Both the position numbers and the translations under genes were made by a program. Source: a bacterium (GTDB taxonomy: Bacteria > 4484-113 > JAFGCY01). Taken from it: 64,000 bases of DNA. The stretch spans positions 62,001 to 126,000 of the forward strand of contig JAFGCY010000096.1 of the NCBI GenBank assembly GCA_016932385.1, written 5' to 3'. Below the pieces are notes generated by a model. The model was not told where the DNA came from, searched no databases, and saw only the letters and a program-made list of their open reading frames with translations. Within the stretch, counting starts at the first letter, position 1, and every line of letters begins with the position of its first letter. Below, one piece after another: positions 59,509 to 64,000 of this stretch.

Positions 59509-59670
59509 CTGACAACTGACAACTTACCTACCGTGGAAGGGCTCCCCGAGCCCGTTTAAAGCCAAGGACGATGGATCGGGGACCCACCGCTACAGAGTGC
59601 TCACTTTGGCCTGATTCACGCTCTTTCCCCATTAACCTTTAACCGTTTACCGTTAACCTGCTTCCACGCC
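59509..59670. repeat. Left copy of a composite repeat flanking the GyrI-like gene
   Basis: In order: two CTGACAA heptamers (59509-59522), a GGAA plus GGGCTC-CCC-GAGCCC hairpin (59539-59553), CACTTTGGCCTG (59602-59613) and a 44-nt block (59627-59670) that starts CCCCA, holds four TTAACCG-like heptamers and ends GCTTCCACGCC. The same parts in the same order occur at 60447-60801. Confidence 0.75.
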
Positions 59671-60149
59671 TACATCACCGGCGTATACAGCTCGCAGGCG
59701 ATCTCGCCGGTTTCGTAGTCGTAGCCGTCGTGGGTGTACGATTCCAGCCACGGCCCCTGCAGATCCGCCTTCATCCCCGCTTCCTTCACGAGGCCCGGAT
59801 AAGTTGCCTGCCATTGCTTGCTCATGTTCGTGGGCAGGTCCTTGAATTTGTGCACCAGGAAGCGGTGCGCCGGCACGGTAAAGCGCGTCAGGCCTTCCGG
59901 CGTCTCGGTCTCCGGCGTCACCTCGAACGCGCAGACATAGCGGAACCCCTGCGCATCGCCGTTGGCCAGGCAGACGCCCCAGACCGGGTTTTTCCAACCC
60001 AGGCGCTCCATGTGCGGGAAGAAGCTGTCCCATAACGGCACGATCCCCGCGGTGTCGTCGTGCTTGCAGTCGATAAACAGCCCGACGATTTCAAACGATT
60101 CCAAGGCTTCGATGCGATACTCCATTTCCGGCTCCAGTGCTGATACCAT
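59670..60149 (-). CDS. GyrI-like / AraC effector-binding domain protein
   Basis: The 159-residue protein is a single SHS2-type effector-binding domain as in GyrI (SbmC) and the BmrR/AraC ligand domains: YRIEALESFEIVGLFIDC at the start, PVWGVCLAN in the middle, RFTVPAHRFLVHKFKDLP, and the C-terminal YETGEIACELYTPV. In E. coli, sbmC is SOS-induced and protects gyrase. The gene may begin at ATG 60149, or at ATG 60125 behind GGAG, which gives the more typical MEYRIE start. It is isolated between repeats, with an SOS-like operator on its promoter. Confidence 0.82.
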   Translation of the reverse strand: MVSALEPEMEYRIEALESFEIVGLFIDCKHDDTAGIVPLWDSFFPHMERLGWKNPVWGVCLANGDAQGFRYVCAFEVTPETETPEGLTRFTVPAHRFLVHKFKDLPTNMSKQWQATYPGLVKEAGMKADLQGPWLESYTHDGYDYETGEIACELYTPVM

Positions 60150-60163
60150 CGTAGGTTGATACC

Positions 60164-60186
60164 ATTATACCATACATGTGTTTAGT
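60164..60186 (-). promoter_or_regulatory. Promoter and candidate LexA operator of the GyrI-like gene
   Basis: ACCATACATGTGTTTAGT at 60169-60186 matches the dnaE2 box at 16 of 18 positions (minus-strand reading ACTAAACACATGTATGGT). It abuts TATAAT on the minus strand (60164-60169), which is itself preceded by TGG as an extended -10. Confidence 0.6.
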
Positions 60187-60241
60187 TTTTCCCTGTGACA
60201 CGTAAATTCCGTGACTTAACGTCGATGGATATCGCTTATTG

Positions 60242-60613
60242 GTAGAGCAAGCCCCCGTGCTTGCGACAGTAAGGTTAACGGGAAACGGTTAAAGGTTGGC
60301 CCAAAACTGAGAAACGGTTATACGTTTTTGCTGTCTTGCGAAGCCAAGATATTGAATGGATTAAAGCAATACGCAACTCAAACCTTGCCCCTTTCACCAT
60401 TAACCTTTCTATGGTGGCCGCTACCGGACCACCTGCGCTACTAGACCTGACAACTGATAACTGCTGTGTGGAAGGCGTCCCCGACGCCGTCTCAAAGACG
60501 ACTCATGGACCGCAAGGTTTAACTGCTTGGTGGCATCGAAGTGGTAGGGCCGATCACGCCAGGGCGTATCGCCTGTACGCTCGTAGAATCGCAAGCACGG
60601 GGGCTTGATCTAC
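60242..60613. repeat. 372-bp element with 25-nt terminal inverted repeats
   Basis: 60242-60266 and 60589-60613 are inverted copies with one mismatch; each also folds alone (GCAAGC-CCCCGT-GCTTGC in the left copy). The bases TTG border both ends outside. There is no coding sequence inside, so it resembles a MITE or a pair of palindromic repeats. Confidence 0.6.
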
Positions 60614-60801
60614 TTGCCACTTTGGCCTGCGCGGGCCGCATGAATGCGGCCCCCCTACCCAAGTCAAAACTGATAACTGAGAACTAATCCGGCGCCAGGG
60701 ATCCCGCGAACGGCGGGACTACGAATCTGCTGAAACCCGCATCCAGCCTAGTCCCAAGTCCCTTGCCCCATTAACCTTTACCGATAACCTGCTTCCACGC
60801 C
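60447..60801. repeat. Right copy of the composite repeat
   Basis: CTGACAA and CTGATAA (60447-60460), GGAA plus GGCGTC-CCC-GACGCC (60474-60488), CACTTTGGCCTG (60618-60629) and the 36-nt CCCCATTAACC block (60766-60801). It is longer than the left copy because of extra DNA in the middle. Confidence 0.75.
60633..60652. repeat. GGTAGGGG-type palindromic hairpin
   Basis: GGGCCGCAT-GA-ATGCGGCCC, a perfect 9-bp stem. Read on the minus strand it is preceded by GGTAGGGG, like the first palindrome inside dnaE2. Confidence 0.65.
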
Positions 60802-60863
60802 AGCACCAAGGCTTGCAACCAAGGTAACGTGGATCACTCTGTGAGTCTGGATACTGAGGCTAA

Positions 60864-62321
60864 CTAATCCCCGAACAGGTTCGGTTCTTCCATTTCGACG
60901 GCCAGGCGCTCGAGATCCACGCTGGCGCTCTCTTCGGCCACGCGTTGGCTGAAGCGCTCGGCGAGCATCTGCCCCACCTTGTAGATGCTGCCCGCGCCGA
61001 CGGTCAGCACCACGTCGCCCGGCTTGCTCGACTGGTAGACGTAGTCGGCGATCTCCTCGAACTCGCTCATGCAGCGCAGCTTGCGCTCGTCGTACTGCCG
61101 CTGGAAGAAGCGGTTGAGGTAGTCCAGCCCGATGCCCGCCACCGGCTTCTCGTGCGCTGTATAGATCGGCGCCAGCACGATCTCGTCGGCGTTGATGAAC
61201 GCCGCCGGGAACTGCTGCGCCAGGTTCTTGCTCCTCGTAAAGCGGTGCGGCTGGAAGATCACGCGCATCCGCCCCTTATAGACCTCGCGCACGCCGGACA
61301 GAAGCGCATGCACCTCGCTGGGATGGTGCGCGAAGTCGTCGATCACCGTCACGTCGCCGCGGTAGAGCACGTCGTAGCGGCGCCTGACGCCGGGGAAGTT
61401 CTCCAGCGAGAACGAGACGGTGTCGAAGGCGATGCCCATCTCGCGGCAGATCGCCACGGTGCAGAGCGCGTTCTGGATATTGTGGTCGCCGGGCATCCGC
61501 AGGTTGATCACGCCGAGTGGCCCGTCGTCCTTGTGGTGCACCTCGAAGCTCAGGCCGTCGTCGCCGTTGAGCTTGCGTCCCTGCGCCTGGTAGGTGGCGT
61601 CCGGATGGAAGCCGTAGGTCACCACGCGCTTGTTGATCTTCGGCAGGATCGAGCGCAGGTTCTCGTCGTCGAGGCAGACCACCGTGAACCCGCCGCGCTT
61701 GGGGCTGTTTAAGAAGCTGATGAAGCTTTCCTTGAGCCGTTCCAGGCTGCCGTGGAAGTCCAGGTGGTCGCAGTCGATGTTGGTGACCACCGCCACCTTG
61801 GGCGTGAAGGCCAGCATCGAGTTGTTACTCTCGTCGCCCTCGGCGATGAACACCTTGCTGTGGCCCAGTTTAGCCGAGCCGATGTCCTGCTTGAGCACGC
61901 TGCCCATCACCACGGTCGGATCGCGCTGGGCGGCCATGAACGCCGTCGCCACCATACTGGTGGTCGTCGACTTGCCGTGGCTGCCGGAAATCACCACGCT
62001 GTCGTTGCGCTCCGCCAGGTAGCTTAACAGTTCGATGCGGGTCAAGAGCGGCTTGCCGACCTGGCGCGCGTAGGCCAACTCGGGGTTCTCGTCGGGGATT
62101 GCCGTGCTGTAGACGACCATGTCGGCCAGCCGCGCATAGCGCTCGTTGTGGCCGATCCAGATGCTCGCGCCCGCTTTGGCCAGCTTCTGCGTGACCGCAG
62201 ATTCCTGGCAGTCGGAGCCAGTCACCTCGTAACCCATATCGAGCAGTAGGTGCGCCAAGGCACTGACACCCGAGCCACCAACTCCCACGAAGTGGATGCG
62301 TTTATATGATCGCTTCAGCAC
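60864..62321 (-). CDS. murC: UDP-N-acetylmuramate--L-alanine ligase MurC
   Basis: The 485-residue cytoplasmic ligase adds the first L-alanine of the peptidoglycan stem peptide. Marks are the N-terminal Rossmann loop HFVGVGGSGVSALAHLL, the ATP loop SGSHGKSTTTSM, EGDESNNSML, VTNIDCDHLDFHG, the MPGDHNIQNALCTVAI segment, GVRRRYDVL and DDFAHHPSEV. The start is GTG 62321. A TATAAT (62333-62338, minus) only 11 nt upstream implies a leader of about 5 nt and no Shine-Dalgarno. It stands alone, without the mur/fts cluster. Confidence 0.96.
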   Translation of the reverse strand: MLKRSYKRIHFVGVGGSGVSALAHLLLDMGYEVTGSDCQESAVTQKLAKAGASIWIGHNERYARLADMVVYSTAIPDENPELAYARQVGKPLLTRIELLSYLAERNDSVVISGSHGKSTTTSMVATAFMAAQRDPTVVMGSVLKQDIGSAKLGHSKVFIAEGDESNNSMLAFTPKVAVVTNIDCDHLDFHGSLERLKESFISFLNSPKRGGFTVVCLDDENLRSILPKINKRVVTYGFHPDATYQAQGRKLNGDDGLSFEVHHKDDGPLGVINLRMPGDHNIQNALCTVAICREMGIAFDTVSFSLENFPGVRRRYDVLYRGDVTVIDDFAHHPSEVHALLSGVREVYKGRMRVIFQPHRFTRSKNLAQQFPAAFINADEIVLAPIYTAHEKPVAGIGLDYLNRFFQRQYDERKLRCMSEFEEIADYVYQSSKPGDVVLTVGAGSIYKVGQMLAERFSQRVAEESASVDLERLAVEMEEPNLFGD

Positions 62322-62332
62322 TGAAAGGCGCT

Positions 62333-62338
62333 ATTATA
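62333..62338 (-). promoter_or_regulatory. -10 box of murC
   Basis: Perfect TATAAT on the minus strand, 11 nt before the GTG; transcription would start about 5 nt before the start codon. Confidence 0.5.
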
Positions 62339-62458
62339 CCGAAGAACGCCGCGGGATGCCAGTCCGGTTCTCCACAATCTATCCACAACCAAATCAACAC
62401 TGTCTTATTGATAAGCAGCGCTCAACTATGACTTCATTAACCAAATTTTCACCAGTGC

Positions 62459-62464
62459 TATACT
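62459..62464 (+). promoter_or_regulatory. Extended -10 box, leaderless start of 62471
   Basis: TATACT preceded by TGC, ending 6 nt before GTG 62471; TTAACC lies 16 nt upstream as a fair -35. Confidence 0.6.
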
Positions 62465-62470
62465 CAGCGC

Positions 62471-64000
62471 GTGCAGGAAGGTCCGAAGCTCTACAAGCCC
62501 ACCATCTGGCGCCGGTTGCTGATCATTGCACTGATTAGCGCGATCGTGCCGATCGCGATCCTGGCGCTGGTAACCGTTCTCGCTCCGGCCGGACCCTCGG
62601 GCAGCGGCAACCAGCTGAGCTCGCAGGTTTCGCAGGAGACCAAGCAGCAGCTCGTGCAGACCGCCGAGGCCCGGGCCCTGGGGATCAACACGCGCCTGGC
62701 GCGGATCGGTTATTCGGTCAAATTGCTCGGATCCTACGCTGAGGAAGTCCTGATCTCGCCGGCGGTGTTCGCCGAGAGGATCGTGCCGGCGAAACCGGCG
62801 GAGGGCGAGGCCGCCGCGGAAGAGGGCACGGCGTCGGTCGGCCAGACCGCCATCGACAATCCGCTCTTCTACACGCAGGGCGAAGACGGCGCGATCCGCA
62901 AGCTGATTAACGACGACAAGTCCGCGGTCTACTTCGCCGCCACGGCGACGGGCGAGTTTTCAGCCTACGATCTGCAGCGGTTGCACGCTTCGGCGATTCT
63001 CGATCCGCTGCTGATCGAGCCGGTAGCCAGCGAACCGCTGGTGCTGCAGTCCTTCATGCTGACGCATGACAAGCTGCTTAGGACCTATCCGTTCCTGGAT
63101 ATCTCGCTGTGGCCGCCGGACAAGGACCTGTCCAAGCCCGGCGAATGGTGGAACCCCGACAAGGCCAACGCGGACGGCCTGCTCTGGACCGCGCCCTACT
63201 TCAGCATCTACCAGCAGCGCTGGGTGACGGCCTGCATCACCGCCTGCTACGCCGGCGACCGCGTGGTCGCGGTGGTGGGTTGCGAGATCGACCTGGCCAA
63301 GCTGACCGAGGAAACGCTGGACTTCTCGCTCGGCGAGAACAGCATCAGCTGGCTGATGAAACCCTACCAGCGCAATGCCGAGGAGCCGCTACGGTGGCTC
63401 GTGATGTCGGCGCAGGACACCAGCCAGGAGCGGCTGGGCATCATTCCCTTCGACATGGCCACGGCGCCGACGGAAAAGGACGGCGACAAGCCGATCTTCG
63501 AGGAGGCTGACCTGCTGGGCCACGGGCGGGCCGAACTCGTCGCCAATCTGAAGCAGCAGATCGATTCCGGCACGACGAACGTCGGCACCGCGCTGCCCGC
63601 CGCCACCGCCATCGACACGGGCCAGGGCGACTTCATCATCATCGCGCCGATCCCGCAGGCCGGCTGGATCATCGGCGGCATCGTCCGCAATCCGGCCGTT
63701 GCCACGCTGGAGAACTTCGAGACCGGCGTGGAGTCCTGGGTACGCCAGCGGATGCTGATCGTGCTCGGGGTCGCCGTACTCGCCGTGTTGCTGGCCTTCG
63801 GCCTGGCCTGGTTCGAGGCCAACCGCATCGTGCAGCCGCTGAAGATCCTCACCGACAAGGTCCGGCTGGCCGCCGTCTCGCGCAAAACCTCGTCGGTCGC
63901 GATGGCGGATGAGGGCGAGATCGGCGCGCTGGCCCAGGTGATCCAGCAGCTGATCGACAAGACCACCGAGCGGCCCAACAACCATGCGCCGGTCGAACCC
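62471..64000 (+). CDS. Membrane sensor with large extracytoplasmic domain and HAMP-like region, C-terminus cut
   Basis: An uninterrupted frame of 510 codons runs from GTG 62471 off the right edge. It has TM1 (about 17-39), a large extracytoplasmic sensory region (about 40-430) with Cache-like features (YFSIYQQRWVTACITACYAGDRVVAVVGCEIDLAKL, then QGDFIIIAPIPQAGWIIGGIV), TM2 (about 434-455) and the start of a HAMP-like segment (ANRIVQPLKILTDKV, EGEIGALAQVIQQLI). The output domain, which may be a kinase, cyclase, phosphatase or chemoreceptor, lies beyond the window. The start rests on the -10 box 6 nt upstream. Confidence 0.82.
   Translation, partial: MQEGPKLYKPTIWRRLLIIALISAIVPIAILALVTVLAPAGPSGSGNQLSSQVSQETKQQLVQTAEARALGINTRLARIGYSVKLLGSYAEEVLISPAVFAERIVPAKPAEGEAAAEEGTASVGQTAIDNPLFYTQGEDGAIRKLINDDKSAVYFAATATGEFSAYDLQRLHASAILDPLLIEPVASEPLVLQSFMLTHDKLLRTYPFLDISLWPPDKDLSKPGEWWNPDKANADGLLWTAPYFSIYQQRWVTACITACYAGDRVVAVVGCEIDLAKLTEETLDFSLGENSISWLMKPYQRNAEEPLRWLVMSAQDTSQERLGIIPFDMATAPTEKDGDKPIFEEADLLGHGRAELVANLKQQIDSGTTNVGTALPAATAIDTGQGDFIIIAPIPQAGWIIGGIVRNPAVATLENFETGVESWVRQRMLIVLGVAVLAVLLAFGLAWFEANRIVQPLKILTDKVRLAAVSRKTSSVAMADEGEIGALAQVIQQLIDKTTERPNNHAPVEP

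Larger units (their letters stand above)
60150..60863. other. 714-nt gene-free region made largely of repeats
   Basis: Holds the promoter of the GyrI-like gene, a 372-bp block with inverted ends (60242-60613), the right composite repeat (60447-60801) and the hairpin at 60633-60652. A 90-codon frame at 60336-60608 is not called, because it runs through these repeats. No RNA gene is recognised. Confidence 0.75.

Noticed and set aside
60336-60608. 90-codon frame in the repeat region
   Set aside because: It runs through the inverted and heptameric repeats and has no start signal.
59440-60863. CRISPR array
   Set aside because: Repeats here differ in length and spacing, are palindromic or heptameric, and no cas gene is present.

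Overview
The window is about 64 kb of GC-rich (roughly 60 percent by eye), densely coded chromosome from a Gram-negative, flagellated or once-flagellated bacterium that I cannot place in a phylum. Gram-negative evidence: an LptA/OstA-like fragment, an outer-membrane beta-barrel candidate, a lipoprotein with a classical lipobox, and MurC. Motility evidence: a stand-alone rod-binding (FlgJ N-terminal) protein, CheW and a DUF115/Maf-type flagellin glycosylation protein. There is no rRNA, CRISPR array, transposase or prophage. One tRNA (Thr, anticodon CGT) is present.

Layout. 1-6053 (minus): an envelope and division cluster with a WecG-type glycosyltransferase, ftsE, ftsX, an EnvC-like LytM activator, a CtpA protease, a NYN nuclease and an LptA-like protein cut by the window edge. 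6052-12422 (plus): rod-binding protein, then the SUF iron-sulfur assembly genes sufC-sufB-sufD-Rieske ferredoxin, and sufS-sufU behind a second promoter. 12446-22201: mixed housekeeping genes (dUTPase, CsgG-like protein, tRNA-Thr, cheW, eno, ppdK, a SurA-N-like lipoprotein, pepA, a DnaJ-type zinc-finger protein). 22370-37741: signalling and envelope genes, including two GGDEF proteins with degenerate active sites, two histidine kinases, a lone receiver, a MATE exporter and a glutaredoxin. 37904-42415: PgpH-type HD phosphodiesterase, PhoH, family-4 uracil-DNA glycosylase, HAD hydrolase. 42483-46708: livHMGF, an amino-acid-type ABC importer with enlarged permeases and no binding protein nearby. 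46727-54412: small hypothetical, an outer-membrane barrel with DUF4956, and a 1580-residue PKD/propeller lipoprotein. 54469-62321: an error-prone DnaE2-type polymerase, a secreted HExxH metallopeptidase, a GyrI-like gene buried in repeats, and murC. 62471-end: a membrane sensor running off the window.

Three sequence-level observations stand out. (1) Many genes without a Shine-Dalgarno have a TANNNT box, often preceded by TGC, exactly 6 nt (once 7 nt) before the start codon, which is the architecture of leaderless mRNAs. (2) The DnaE2-type polymerase and the GyrI-like gene share a near-identical 18-bp inverted repeat overlapping an extended -10 box. Both families are SOS-regulated elsewhere, so this is a candidate lineage-specific LexA box. 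(3) A roughly 62-nt self-closing hairpin RNA, ending in CGGGCTTTTT and starting at the position predicted from a TATACT box, lies in the 46946-47320 gap. The 57.6-60.8 kb region also carries several palindromic and heptameric repeats, two of them inside the polymerase reading frame.
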